The notes below the pieces were generated by a model that was not told the origin of the DNA, did not search any database, and worked only from the letters and a program-made list of their open reading frames with translations. From NCBI GenBank assembly GCA_963848375.1, contig CAWKDK010000015.1, positions 102,000-165,999 on the forward strand: a DNA stretch of 64,000 nt, read 5' to 3'. This document shows positions 25,490-35,274 of this stretch, one piece after another. How positions within the stretch are numbered: the first letter of the stretch is position 1; every line of letters starts with the position of its first letter. Both the position numbers and the translations under genes were made by a program. This DNA is from JAJPJE01 sp963848375. Its GTDB lineage: Bacteria > Acidobacteriota > Terriglobia > Terriglobales > Acidobacteriaceae.

Positions 25490-26593
25490 TCACAGGTTGA
25501 TAGGGCCATCCCCATCACCGCGATTCATGTGGATGGCGGATTTATGCTCGGGAAGGGGCGTGAGCCTTTCCGCCAGTTTCGGAGAGAGTGCAAGAATAAA
25601 GTTGCTTGGGCCGGTGATGTATCCGTTGGCCGCGAGGGCTTTGCACCACGCAGAACTGGACTGATTGCTGATGATGATGTCGACGCCACGCGTTTCAAGA
25701 AACCTAGTCGCGGCACGAATCACGGCGGCGGCATCTGCTGGAGACGCGAGGCAATCCACGATGGAGCCGACCCGCATGCTGCCGAATTGTTTGTGTCCGG
25801 ACATCTGCGTGTCGAGCATCACGACCCAGCCTAGATCTTGGTTCCCGAGCGCGATCCTGAGTCGCAAAAACCTGGAATCGTCGGGCGGGTAGAGAACGTT
25901 CAGGGTTGCCGAATCGCGAAGAGCGATCAGTGAGTAAGAGTCTTTGCATTTGTCCCAAACGGCGTCTGCCCAGAATTTGAAGTCTGCCACGCTGTTACTG
26001 TGAATTTCCTTGTGAACTCCACGCAGCCGTGTCTGCATCAGGTGAATACCGAGCGACCCCACACCGGTATAGCGAAGCAGATCAAGTGCTGCGCGATCAA
26101 CTTTGTTCTTCCGCAAATAGTTGATGTTCTCGAAGAAATGGGACGAAGATTCGACACGAAAATAAAACGGCACGGGAAATGATTGCCACTCCATGGCGTT
26201 GAACAGATTCGTAAGCGGCGCGTTCATACCGCCCATGCCGAGACCGAACATGAGAGGCTGACGTTGTAACGCATCCTGCAACTGGATGACCCCGATCATT
26301 GAATAGGCCGGATCGACAAGACCCTCGCTCAAGTTCAACTGCGGCCCGCAAGCAATGCAGACTGTCTCTCCTCGGACCGCAAAGCGACTATGGGTCAGGA
26401 GGTATCCGCCTCGCACTTGTCCGTCGTGCCAGGCGAGGAAGAACTCCTGATACGGATTTCTGCCATTGTGTTTAGGAAATCGCTGAACATGGGTCTCCGG
26501 AATCCGCCATTGCTTCTCGCCGCCACCTTGCAATCGTTGATTGAATGCCTTGACTGCGAGTTCGAGATCCGGCGTGTATGGCCTGATTTCCAT
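25490..26593 (-). CDS. GNAT-fold acyltransferase-like protein of the EPS locus
   Basis: 367 residues, no signal peptide. The first half has a GNAT-like pattern (FFLAWHDGQVRGGYLLTHSRF) and a second such unit appears later (LGWVVMLDTQMSG, GSIVDCLASPADAAAVIRAATR). Paired GNAT-like modules occur in EPS clusters. The acyl donor and acceptor are unknown. It lies 28 bases after the Wza-type gene on the same strand, so the two are probably co-transcribed. Confidence 0.6.
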   Translation of the reverse strand: MEIRPYTPDLELAVKAFNQRLQGGGEKQWRIPETHVQRFPKHNGRNPYQEFFLAWHDGQVRGGYLLTHSRFAVRGETVCIACGPQLNLSEGLVDPAYSMIGVIQLQDALQRQPLMFGLGMGGMNAPLTNLFNAMEWQSFPVPFYFRVESSSHFFENINYLRKNKVDRAALDLLRYTGVGSLGIHLMQTRLRGVHKEIHSNSVADFKFWADAVWDKCKDSYSLIALRDSATLNVLYPPDDSRFLRLRIALGNQDLGWVVMLDTQMSGHKQFGSMRVGSIVDCLASPADAAAVIRAATRFLETRGVDIIISNQSSSAWCKALAANGYITGPSNFILALSPKLAERLTPLPEHKSAIHMNRGDGDGPINL

Positions 26594-26621
26594 CGGAACG
26601 TTCTGCTGTTCAGTTCACGCG

Positions 26622-27614
26622 CTAATAGGGGTGGTAGATCGCCATCCCTGATGCCGTTTGCACAATCATCTCCAGGCTGCGGCGCATAGCTGATTTGGCG
26701 GCACTATTTGGAATGAAAACGATATCGTCGGGCTCGACTTTCATATCCGGCGACTTCGAGGACAGAATTTCCTTGAGTTGGATCGGCACTTCGTTCTGAT
26801 GACCATCAACGTTACGAATCAGGCGAGAAGAGTTCAGCGCGGCAGTTGGATTCGCGCCCTGGGCGAGTGCTAATGCTTGCAGCACACTCATCGTGCCGTG
26901 CTCCATAACGAATCCTCCTGGAAGCTTTACATCGCCCACGACATAAACGATTCCCGCCTTGCCGACGACAATGGTGTCGCCGGGAAAGACTTCCACGTTT
27001 CCTTCCGTAGAACCCTGCACATCGCTGCCGAGTTTAATGGTGATCGGTTTGTCCGGGTCGCTTCTGCGAGAGATGGTGACTACCTTCCCAGCTTTTTGGG
27101 TGGTGCCTCCAGCGAGAGTAATTGCGTCGAAGAGCCGGTGCTGGCCGAGCAACGGATATACCCCCGGCTTCTGCACTTCTCCGAGGACGGATACGCCTTC
27201 GGCAACATACTCTTTAACGAAAATAGAGACCTGCGGGTTATTGAAGAACTCGCCTTCAGTAAGTTTGTGCGCGATCAAGTCCTGTGCCTGCGGCACAGTG
27301 AGTCCCGCCACATGCTGCGGCCCTATCATGGGCAACACGATATCGCCGGCTCCGCTGACTCTAACCTCTTTCTTGTCGAAATCGGGCGCGCCATACACGC
27401 TCAGCTCGAGCAAATCACCGGCGCCAATTGTCATGTCGGAGGCGGCACCCTGCGGTTGCGAAGCAGGATTAGGCGTTGAAACTCGGGCTGCCTCCGGTGT
27501 GGCCATGGGAGGAGTCACCGGGGTTGATTGTGAGCGAACCTGGGACAACCCACTGATGCAGCAGATCGTGGTGGCTAGTGCAATCGTGGTCAGACTCTTT
27601 AGAAGTACGCTCAT
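26622..27614 (-). CDS. Polysaccharide biosynthesis/export protein (Wza-like)
   Basis: 330 residues. The N-terminal hydrophobic stretch (about 8-28) is a signal peptide; CC at 18-19 could be a lipidation site but the context is not a classical lipobox. The Poly_export domain (about 58-145: MTIGAGDLLELSVYGAPDFD) is followed by two SLBB domains (VSVLGEVQKPGVYPLLG; VYVVGDVKLPGGFVMEHG). The family forms the outer-membrane channel for capsule or EPS. It partners the BY-kinase at 46123. It is transcribed divergently from the beta-helix gene at 27833. Confidence 0.92.
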   Translation of the reverse strand: MSVLLKSLTTIALATTICCISGLSQVRSQSTPVTPPMATPEAARVSTPNPASQPQGAASDMTIGAGDLLELSVYGAPDFDKKEVRVSGAGDIVLPMIGPQHVAGLTVPQAQDLIAHKLTEGEFFNNPQVSIFVKEYVAEGVSVLGEVQKPGVYPLLGQHRLFDAITLAGGTTQKAGKVVTISRRSDPDKPITIKLGSDVQGSTEGNVEVFPGDTIVVGKAGIVYVVGDVKLPGGFVMEHGTMSVLQALALAQGANPTAALNSSRLIRNVDGHQNEVPIQLKEILSSKSPDMKVEPDDIVFIPNSAAKSAMRRSLEMIVQTASGMAIYHPY

Positions 27615-27800
27615 AAATCCCCCGATGCGCGACAGCTCTTATCACGAATACCGCGCAGCTGACTAAGGCGAACGTCGTAACGCGGTACTCTGGTTTCCCT
27701 CAGTGATTCTCGAAGTGAAATCGCTGCGTGTGCCTAAGGCGGTTTCAGGTATGCCCGACGGGGCTTTCGCTAATCGTTCGTAAGTACCTCGAACTATACC

Positions 27801-27810
27801 GTGAGCTCAC
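27801..27810. promoter_or_regulatory. Palindrome in the divergent promoter region
   Basis: GTGAGCTCAC is a perfect 10-bp palindrome about 25 bases before the beta-helix start, and GGTGAGC recurs at 27825. Together they may form an operator between the divergent EPS genes. Weak evidence. Confidence 0.3.
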
Positions 27811-27832
27811 CTACTACAAACGAGGTGAGCTT

Positions 27833-29800
27833 TTGACCAAGGACTCGCGAAACATCATCAGGCTGGGATTGCCTCTAGCCGTTTTCATCTTTTTAGGATT
27901 ACTACCCGCCTTCGCAGGAGTGACCGTATCGAGCCCGGCGAATGGCGCGACTGTTACATCGCCAGTGCACGTCGTGGCTTCCGCCGCGTCCAGTTCAAAT
28001 GCGGCGATTACTACGACGCGTATTTACCTGGATAACGTGCGCGTCTACCAGGTGCATACCAACCGAATTAATACTTACCTGAGTATGAACGTGGGGGCGC
28101 ATAACCTGACCGTGCAGGCCTGGGATTCTACCGGCAAGGTGTACAAGACACGCCATAACATCACAGTGAAAAGCGCTGCTCAGCCGGTTGCGGTGACAAT
28201 CACGCCGTCGAGCGCGACTGTGGTTGCGAAGAAGACGCAGCAGTTCAGTGCGAACGTAAGCGGAACCTCGAACACTGCCGTTACCTGGCAAGTGAACGGA
28301 GTGAGCGGCGGCAACAGCAGCACTGGAACTGTCAGCACAACCGGCCTTTACACCGCACCAGCAGCAACGGCGAAGATGTCGGCGACGGTCACTGCCGTCA
28401 GCAATGCCGACAGCAGCAAATCCGCGAGTGCGACTGTCACGGTTTCGCCGGCGGCAGTTTCTCAGCCCGTCAGCGTGGCCATCACACCCACGACTGCCAG
28501 CGTAATCGCGAGTAAGACGCAGCAGTTCAGCGCGACTGTAAGCGGAAGCTCGAATACCGCCGTCACCTGGAAGGTCAACGGGGTGAGCGGTGGCAATGGC
28601 AGCACCGGGACAATCAGCTCCAGCGGTATGTATACAGCGCCGGCCGCGACGTCGAAGATGTCCGTGACAGTCACTGCCGTCAGCAACGCGGACACCAGCA
28701 AGTCGGCTAGCGCTGCAGTTACCGTCTCTCCCTCGACCGCACCGGCGCCTCCGACTTCGTCCGGTCCGGCACTCTACGTTTCTCCGTCGGGCAGCGATTC
28801 CAACGACGGATCCTCGGCTCATCCATACGCGACGATCAACAAAGCAGCGAACGCGGCCACAGCCGGAATGACGATTCACGTTGCTCCGGGTGTCTATCAG
28901 GCGGTCACCACAAGCAAGAGTGGAACTGCTTCGCAACGTATCCGTTATATCTCCGACGTGCAGTGGGGCGCGAAGGTGATGGGTACTTCCTCTTCCGAAG
29001 CTGCGTGGATGCAGGATGGCAGCTATGTGGACCTGGTCGGCTTCGACATCAGCGGCGGATCGCGCCTGGGCGTCGAGAACAATGGCTCCAACGTGCGCAT
29101 CCTCGGAAATTACGTGCATAACATCGCCGGTTCCTGTTCGAGCAGCGGCGGCGCTGGGATCGACAACTCCAACTACTCGGCCTCCAACGACGACATTATC
29201 GGAAATATTGTCGGCAACATCGGTCCGAGCATCGGTTCCTGCAATACCGTGCAGGGGATTTATCTTTCCAACTCCGGTGGCGTGACGGCTAACAATATCG
29301 TGTTCGCCGTTTCGGCCTGGGGCATTCAGATGTGGCACGCGGCTACGAATGCGACCATCATCAACAACACCGTCTTCAACTGCTATGGCGGCATCGTGGT
29401 AGGTGCAGGCGACAGTCCCGGAGGCGTTACTGCTGATAACACTCTCGTAGCTAACAACATCGTCTACAAGAACACCGGCTATGGGATCTACGAATACGGC
29501 GCCACTGGCACGCATAATCGCTACATAAACAATCTGGTGACCGGTAACCCAACGGAAGTCGCACTGCTTAATGGATTGTCGGCGACCGAGACGGTAACTG
29601 CTGATCCGCAATTCGTTAACTACCAGGCGAATGGAACCGGGGACTATCACCTGAAATCCACTTCTCCGGCTATCAATGCGGGCACCAGCACCAGCGCCCC
29701 TGCTCAGGACTTCAGCGGCGGGACTCGACCTGTCGGCGGGGCCTGGGACATTGGCGCCTATGAGTTCGGTGCCTCTCCGGCGACTTGGCCCTGGTACTGA
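27833..29800 (+). CDS. Ig-like domains plus right-handed beta-helix, secreted
   Basis: 655 residues from a TTG at 27833, chosen because GAGGTGAG lies 3-10 bases upstream and the signal peptide (about 8-29, ending AFAG) follows. Order: one Big-type Ig domain (about 30-110, SSPANGATVTSPV), two near-identical Ig-like repeats of about 90 residues (each with TQQFSA, AVTWxVNGVSGGN and GxYTAPAATxKMS), then a beta-helix (about 320-650) starting LYVSPSGSDSNDGS. It ends ATWPWY. The next gene repeats this architecture. Probably surface-bound and acting on, or binding, the exopolysaccharide. Confidence 0.82.
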   Translation: MTKDSRNIIRLGLPLAVFIFLGLLPAFAGVTVSSPANGATVTSPVHVVASAASSSNAAITTTRIYLDNVRVYQVHTNRINTYLSMNVGAHNLTVQAWDSTGKVYKTRHNITVKSAAQPVAVTITPSSATVVAKKTQQFSANVSGTSNTAVTWQVNGVSGGNSSTGTVSTTGLYTAPAATAKMSATVTAVSNADSSKSASATVTVSPAAVSQPVSVAITPTTASVIASKTQQFSATVSGSSNTAVTWKVNGVSGGNGSTGTISSSGMYTAPAATSKMSVTVTAVSNADTSKSASAAVTVSPSTAPAPPTSSGPALYVSPSGSDSNDGSSAHPYATINKAANAATAGMTIHVAPGVYQAVTTSKSGTASQRIRYISDVQWGAKVMGTSSSEAAWMQDGSYVDLVGFDISGGSRLGVENNGSNVRILGNYVHNIAGSCSSSGGAGIDNSNYSASNDDIIGNIVGNIGPSIGSCNTVQGIYLSNSGGVTANNIVFAVSAWGIQMWHAATNATIINNTVFNCYGGIVVGAGDSPGGVTADNTLVANNIVYKNTGYGIYEYGATGTHNRYINNLVTGNPTEVALLNGLSATETVTADPQFVNYQANGTGDYHLKSTSPAINAGTSTSAPAQDFSGGTRPVGGAWDIGAYEFGASPATWPWY

Positions 29801-29820
29801 AATCACACCGGATAACTCTG

Positions 29821-29848
29821 GAGGGCGAGCCTTGTCTCGCCCTCTTTT
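29821..29848 (+). terminator. Intrinsic terminator after the first Ig/beta-helix gene
   Basis: Perfect 9-bp stem GAGGGCGAG / CTCGCCCTC with a 6-base loop, followed by TTTTG. It starts 21 bases after the stop codon. Confidence 0.88.
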
Positions 29849-30066
29849 GTTTCACGCGCGATCGGGCGAGGGGTGCGGCTTGCCTGCGATCGCCTTAATG
29901 GCGTCGACCTAAGAGGTACTTACTAGAAGAGGCTTTCTCTCAGGAGGTCGAGGTACTACGAGAAACAACTAGGGTCATTCGTCCCACGCATACAGGTCTT
30001 TGGCCCATCGTGAATCGCCGAACGGGCCGGTATCTTGAGATCACTTTCAAAGTTGCGGAATTATTC

Positions 30067-32126
30067 ATGAAAACAAATTTAAAAAGTAAGGCCCTAATAC
30101 CTTTCGTGTGCCTGCTGGTTGCACTCAGTTCCTTAATTGCTTGCGGAGGAAGTACAGGCAACAAAGCCGCAGTGGCTCGATCAGCAACTTCGCCACTGGT
30201 GGTTCCTCGTCTTCCGGGGATACGGTGTCGATAACAGTCGTTCCGAGCACCGCGAGCGTTGTCGCAAACAGCACTCAGTTATTCGATGCAACGATAAGCG
30301 GGGCCAGCAACACCACAGCTACCTGGCAAGTGAACGGTGTGACTGGTGGAAACAGCACATTGGGCACCATCAGTTCCAGCGGTCTGTATACAGCACCGGT
30401 AGTGAGCGCAACCATGACCTTTACCGTGACGGCGATCAGCAATGACGACAGCACAAAGTCGGCTACTGCCGTTGTGACCGTCTCTCCCGCATCCACCGGC
30501 GGTACTTCTCAGCCGGTCGCGGTAACAATTACTCCGACCAGCGCCAACGTGGTTGCGAAGCAGACGCAACAGTTCAGCGCGACCGTGAGCGGAACTACGA
30601 ATAGTGCCGTCACCTGGCAAGTGAATGGGGTGAGCGGCGGTAATAGCAGCACCGGTACGATCAGCTCGACCGGCCTCTACACCGCACCCGCAGTAACAGC
30701 TAAGACATCGGTGACTATCACCGCCGTCAGCGGCGCTGACACAACCAAATCCGCGAATGCGGCCGTTACCATCACTCCGGCTGCAACTTCTCAGCCTGTA
30801 AGCATTGCGGTCGCTCCCACCACTGCCAGCGTTGTCGCCGGCAAGACCCAGCAGTTCAGCGCGACTGTAAGCGGAACCACGAATAGTGCCGTCACCTGGC
30901 AGGTGAATGGAGTTAGCGGTGGCAACAGCAGCACGGGAACCATCAGCTCCAGCGGCCTGTACACCGCACCGACAGTGAGTTCGACTCTGTCGGTCACGGT
31001 GACCGCCGTCAGCAGCGCCGACAGTAGCAAGACCGCCAGTGCCGCCGTTACTGTATCTCCCGCTCCCACACCGCCGCCGACTTCGTCCGGCCCGGCACTT
31101 TACGTTTCGCCGTCGGGTAGTGATTCCAACGACGGCTCCTCGGCTCATCCGTTCGCCACCATCAACAAAGCAGCGAATACTGCCACCCCAGGTATGACTG
31201 TCCATGTTGCTCCGGGCACCTATCAGGCGGTCACCACAAGTAAGAGCGGCACTGCTTCGCAACGTATTCGTTACATCTCCGACGTGCAATGGGGAGCGAA
31301 GGTGATGGGCACGTCCTCTTCCGAAGCCGCCTGGATGCAGGATGGCAGCTACGTGGACCTGGTCGGCTTCGACATCAGCGGTGGATCACGACTGGGCGTG
31401 GAGAACAACGGCTCCAACGTGAAAATCCTCGGCAACTACGTGCATAACATCGCCGGTTCCTGTTCGAGCAGCGGTGGCGCCGGAATCGACAACTCTAACT
31501 ACTCCGCCTCGAACGACGACATCATCGGAAACATCGTCGGAAACATCGGTCCGAGCCCGGGGTCATGCAACACCGTGCAAGGAATCTATCTTTCCAACTC
31601 TGGCGGCATCACGGCCAACAACATCGTATTCGCGGTCTCGGCGTGGGGCATTCAGATGTGGCATGCGGCAACGAATGCGACCATCGTCAACAACACGGTG
31701 TTCGCGTGTTACGGAGGCATCACAGTTGGCGCTGGCGACAGCCCCGGCGGCGTTACTTCCGACAACACTCTCGTAGCCAACAACATCGTCTACAAGAACA
31801 CCGGCTATGGGATCTACGAATACGGCGCGACTGGAACGCATAATCGATACATCAACAATCTGGTGACTGGCAATCCGACGGAGATCTCTCTGCAGAACGG
31901 CTTGTCGGCGACTGGAACGGTGACGGCGGATCCTGAGTTTGTGAATTACCAGGCGAATGGAACCGGGGACTATCACCTGAAATCCACTTCGCCGGCGGTG
32001 AACGCGGGCACCAGCACCAGCGCACCTGTTCAGGACTTCAGCGGCGGGACTCGACCCGTCGGCGGAGCCTGGGACATTGGCGCCTATGAGTACGGCGCCA
32101 CTGCGGCTACCTGGCCCTGGTACTGA
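30067..32126 (+). pseudogene. Ig-like/beta-helix lipoprotein, one frameshift near the N terminus
   Basis: Starts at ATG 30067 with a lipoprotein signal (LIACGG, Cys after about 23 residues). The frame is lost near 30160-30180, and the rest (SISNFATGGSSSS onward) is in another frame; the total is 3n-1, so one base is missing. The body has three Ig-like repeats of about 90 residues, then a beta-helix starting LYVSPSGSDSNDGS and ending ATWPWY. The beta-helix part is nearly identical to that at 28770-29800, so this is a recent duplicate. It could be a sequence error, because the rest of the frame is clean. Confidence 0.8.
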
Positions 32127-32162
32127 GTCTGAACAAACTAGAGCGATTCAGAACGGAGTCGC

Positions 32163-33302
32163 TCAGGGAGCAGCAAACGGACCTATATCGTAGGTCCGTT
32201 TTGCTTTGCGGGAGATTCCTTCGTAATCGTCGGGAGGAGCTCCGGTGGAAGTCCCCATCGCAATCGCCGGACTTCCGGCTTTAAGGTGATAATCGCCGTC
32301 ACCGTCGGGCTTCCAGTTTACGAACACTGACTGCGGGTCGGCCTTGATTGTTCCGGTAGCAGCTGCTTGATGCTGCAGTTGGAAATCGCCGCCGTTATTC
32401 CCGAAGACCAGATTGTTGATGAAGCGGTTCTGGTCGCCGTTTGAACCCGTTTCGAAGATGCCGTACTTGGAATTGCGTACGACGATGTTGTTTGCCACCA
32501 GCGTGTCGTTATTCCGGATGCCGCCGGGTGCATCGCCGGCGCCGACGCAAATTCCAAACTGGTTGCTGAAACTGAGATTGTTGGCAATGGTGACGTTGCT
32601 GGCCGCATGCCAGAGGTGGATGCCGCATCCGCCACTGAAGGCTGTGACATTGTTCCAGATGTGTCCGCGCAGATTTGATTGGTAGATACCGTGTACACGC
32701 TGTGCGCACTCGCGTGCACCATCGATGTGCTCGACCGTGTTACCGATTACATCGTTGTCACTGGCGCGGTAGTCGGCATTGTCGATTCCCGCTCCTCCGT
32801 TGGGTTCACACTGGACTTGAAGATCGTGCACGTGATTGCCAATGATGCGCACGAATGACGCGTCGTTCTCAATCCCGATGTAGCCTCGTCCGGCGATATC
32901 GAAGCCTTGAATATCTACGAAATTGCCCGAGTTGAGCCAGATCGGATCGTCGGTCGTGCCAGTGATTTTCGCGGCAAACTTTTTATCGGATACAAAGATG
33001 ATCCTGGCGTCTGCCGTTCCGACTGCCTCGGTACGGATGGGTCCGACATAGATTCCGGGAGCGACGTGCACAGTAGCTCCCGGACCAACTTTGCCCGCGG
33101 CATGCTGAATGGTGAGCCACGGACGCCGCTCGCTTCCGTCAGCTGAATCATCACCGCGCATGGAGACGTAAAAGTCGCGATGCGACTGCTGCTTCGGCCT
33201 GTTGGCCGCAGTTACGATGAACACGGAGCACACGCAGAGGAACAGAAGAATTGTACGGAATGCGAGCCTCACAGAGCCCTCGCGAACAAAACTAGCCGTC
33301 AT
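32163..33302 (-). CDS. Right-handed beta-helix protein, secreted
   Basis: 379 residues from the ATG at 33302; one four codons upstream is also possible. A signal-anchor stretch (about 14-34, LFLCVCSVFIVTAA) is followed by a beta-helix (about 45-360) with FYVSMRGDDSADGS and VHVAPGIY. It lacks the Ig domains and the C-terminal WPW motif of its relatives, ending YDIGPFAAP. It overlaps the end of the AsnB gene by 11 bases and is the last gene of the long EPS transcript. Its own 3' end contains a hairpin that could terminate the convergent gene. Confidence 0.78.
   Translation of the reverse strand: MTASFVREGSVRLAFRTILLFLCVCSVFIVTAANRPKQQSHRDFYVSMRGDDSADGSERRPWLTIQHAAGKVGPGATVHVAPGIYVGPIRTEAVGTADARIIFVSDKKFAAKITGTTDDPIWLNSGNFVDIQGFDIAGRGYIGIENDASFVRIIGNHVHDLQVQCEPNGGAGIDNADYRASDNDVIGNTVEHIDGARECAQRVHGIYQSNLRGHIWNNVTAFSGGCGIHLWHAASNVTIANNLSFSNQFGICVGAGDAPGGIRNNDTLVANNIVVRNSKYGIFETGSNGDQNRFINNLVFGNNGGDFQLQHQAAATGTIKADPQSVFVNWKPDGDGDYHLKAGSPAIAMGTSTGAPPDDYEGISRKAKRTYDIGPFAAP
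32175..32201 (+). terminator. Hairpin terminator inside the 3' end of the convergent gene
   Basis: AAACGGACCTA (32175-32185) and TAGGTCCGTTT (32191-32201) form an 11-bp stem with a 5-base loop, followed by TGCTTTG on the + strand. It would end the transcript from 30067 but lies within the last codons of the gene at 32163. Confidence 0.6.
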
Positions 33303-35217
33303 ACTGGATGCCAAACTGTTGCGTCCATTGAATGAGGTTTACCCAGCGCCAGACATGCAGATCGAAGGGTTTGCGACCCTGTCGTACAGCATCCCACTCT
33401 CCGCGAATTATTTTCATATCGAGGAAAGGAATTGAGTCCGCCGCGTCGCAACTCAATACTCGACCAACCCACTCCTGCAATCGCAGTAGCCATGTCTGTT
33501 CGGGCGTGGCAAATCCAACTTTGTCTCTACGATCGAGGATGCAGTCGGGGACAATGCCGCGCATGGCTCGGCGAAATACAGCCTTCGATGTTCCGTCTCT
33601 GCCGACTATGTAGTCTTCCGGCAAAGAAAGGATGAAATTGACGAACTCAGGGGTGAGGAACGGTACTCGGCTCTCGATGGAGAATGCCATCGAGTTGCGA
33701 TCTTCATATCGCAACAGGTTGGGTAACGAGCTTTCGGTGAGAGTCCGCAACAAGCGTTCTTTAAGTAACTCTGAACTAGGTCCATAGTCTCGTACGGATC
33801 GGTGCGTGTCTTCGTGAAACCAGGCTTGTTTGAGCCAAGGCGGGTTCGGATCCTTCCCTACTAATTTCCGCATCGGGAGATGCATGTCGGCAGGCAGCAG
33901 ATGTTCCCCTGCGATCAGCATCAACCAAATCTTGCCGGTGTTGGGCAGGTGTGAACAACGGATAAGAAAATCAGCCGCCCGGCCCCACTCTCCTTGTCGT
34001 AATAATGACGCGAGACGAGCGCCCAAGTAGTAGCGGTATCCACCGAGAATTTCGTCAGCTCCCTGGCCGTCAAGCATCACTTTGACGCCCGATTCTCGCG
34101 CTGACCGAAACACGCAATACTGCGCATACATACTTGTCCCGCCGAACGGTTCGTCCTGCGCGTACATCAACTCGTTCAGATCGGTGACCAGGGAGTCGGC
34201 ATCCGGGCGAGTTTTGTGCACTTCGGCGCTGGCTGCTGTACCGATAATGTCGACCCACTTCTCTTCACTGATCGATTCGTCCTCTGCGATGTAGCTGAAC
34301 GTGTGAAGCTGAAGCCTGCTGTCGACCTCGCGCATTGCCATGGTGATAGCCGAAGAATCGATTCCTCCCGACAACGCGGCGCCCACAGGCACATCGCTGC
34401 GAAGATGTAGACGGATATTCTTTATAAACAAATCGCGAACGTGCGAAGCCGCCTCGTCAAACGAGATGTCATGGTTTGTTGCTGTCTCGGGCTTCCAATA
34501 ACAGACGGGATCGGAACGGAAATCGCGGTCGAGTGATATCAACAGGTAGTGCGCCGGCGGAAGTTGGTGAACGTTCGCAAACATCGTCGCTGAGCCGAAC
34601 TTGCATGCTCCATGACGCAAGTAGAGCAATACCCGCTCACGATCGACTTCGCGTGTTGCTGTCCCGAATTCCAGGAGCGCCTTGATCTCTGAAGCGAAGG
34701 TGAAGCCATCGCGGTCAGCGCTGTAGTAGAGAGGCTTGATTCCAAAATAGTCGCGCGCCAGCAACACCACGCGAGAAACGGTATCCAATACCGCAAATGC
34801 GAACATTCCGATGAAGCGCTGGAGAGCATCGGTCCCCCACTGCGCATAAGCTGCAAGCAGAACCTCGGTATCCGATTGCGAGCGGAAACTATGGCCTAGT
34901 GATTCCAGCTCCTGACGAAGCTCTATGTAGTTGTAAATCTCGCCATTGAATACGACGTGGTAGCGGCCATCGGTCGTGCTCATCGGCTGCCAGCCAGTCT
35001 TCGCGAGATCAAGGATCGACAGGCGGCGATGGAGGAGTATCACCTCGGATTCAGTGTGAGGAGGACTCCAGTCGCGTCCGACTTCCACACGGCCTCTACC
35101 GTATCGGAGGAAGCCATAATCGTCAGGTCCGCGATGTTCGAGGCGGCTCAGTATCTGTGGCGCATTGCCACGGTCAGCGTTGCCGGAGCGATCGATATTG
35201 CCTGCGATCCCGCACAT
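33292..35217 (-). CDS. asnB: Asparagine synthase (glutamine-hydrolysing) homologue of the EPS locus
   Basis: 641 residues. Starts MCGIAG, so Cys2 becomes the N-terminal nucleophile of the glutaminase (Ntn) domain (1-215), with NGEIYNY and RGPDDYG. The synthetase domain has the ATP P-loop SGGIDSS (near 272). AsnB-like proteins are common in EPS clusters, where they are thought to amidate sugars (uronic acids) or peptides rather than to make asparagine. Here a uronic-acid pathway is nearby, which supports that idea but does not prove it. It ends in the AsnB-type C-terminal helices. Confidence 0.85.
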   Translation of the reverse strand: MCGIAGNIDRSGNADRGNAPQILSRLEHRGPDDYGFLRYGRGRVEVGRDWSPPHTESEVILLHRRLSILDLAKTGWQPMSTTDGRYHVVFNGEIYNYIELRQELESLGHSFRSQSDTEVLLAAYAQWGTDALQRFIGMFAFAVLDTVSRVVLLARDYFGIKPLYYSADRDGFTFASEIKALLEFGTATREVDRERVLLYLRHGACKFGSATMFANVHQLPPAHYLLISLDRDFRSDPVCYWKPETATNHDISFDEAASHVRDLFIKNIRLHLRSDVPVGAALSGGIDSSAITMAMREVDSRLQLHTFSYIAEDESISEEKWVDIIGTAASAEVHKTRPDADSLVTDLNELMYAQDEPFGGTSMYAQYCVFRSARESGVKVMLDGQGADEILGGYRYYLGARLASLLRQGEWGRAADFLIRCSHLPNTGKIWLMLIAGEHLLPADMHLPMRKLVGKDPNPPWLKQAWFHEDTHRSVRDYGPSSELLKERLLRTLTESSLPNLLRYEDRNSMAFSIESRVPFLTPEFVNFILSLPEDYIVGRDGTSKAVFRRAMRGIVPDCILDRRDKVGFATPEQTWLLRLQEWVGRVLSCDAADSIPFLDMKIIRGEWDAVRQGRKPFDLHVWRWVNLIQWTQQFGIQYDG

Positions 35218-35274
35218 AAGAAATTTCGTTGAGTCTGTCCCGCCGATGCACTTCCGCGCGGTGGCGAAGCGAGG

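Noticed and set aside
27995..29806. 603-codon open frame on the minus strand
   Set aside because: Antisense to the Ig/beta-helix gene, with a repetitive Arg/His/Gly composition mirroring the repeats; the opposite strand shows clear domains.
27833..32126. CRISPR or tandem DNA repeat array
   Set aside because: The repeats are ~270 bases long, in frame and translate to Ig-like domains; there are no spacers.
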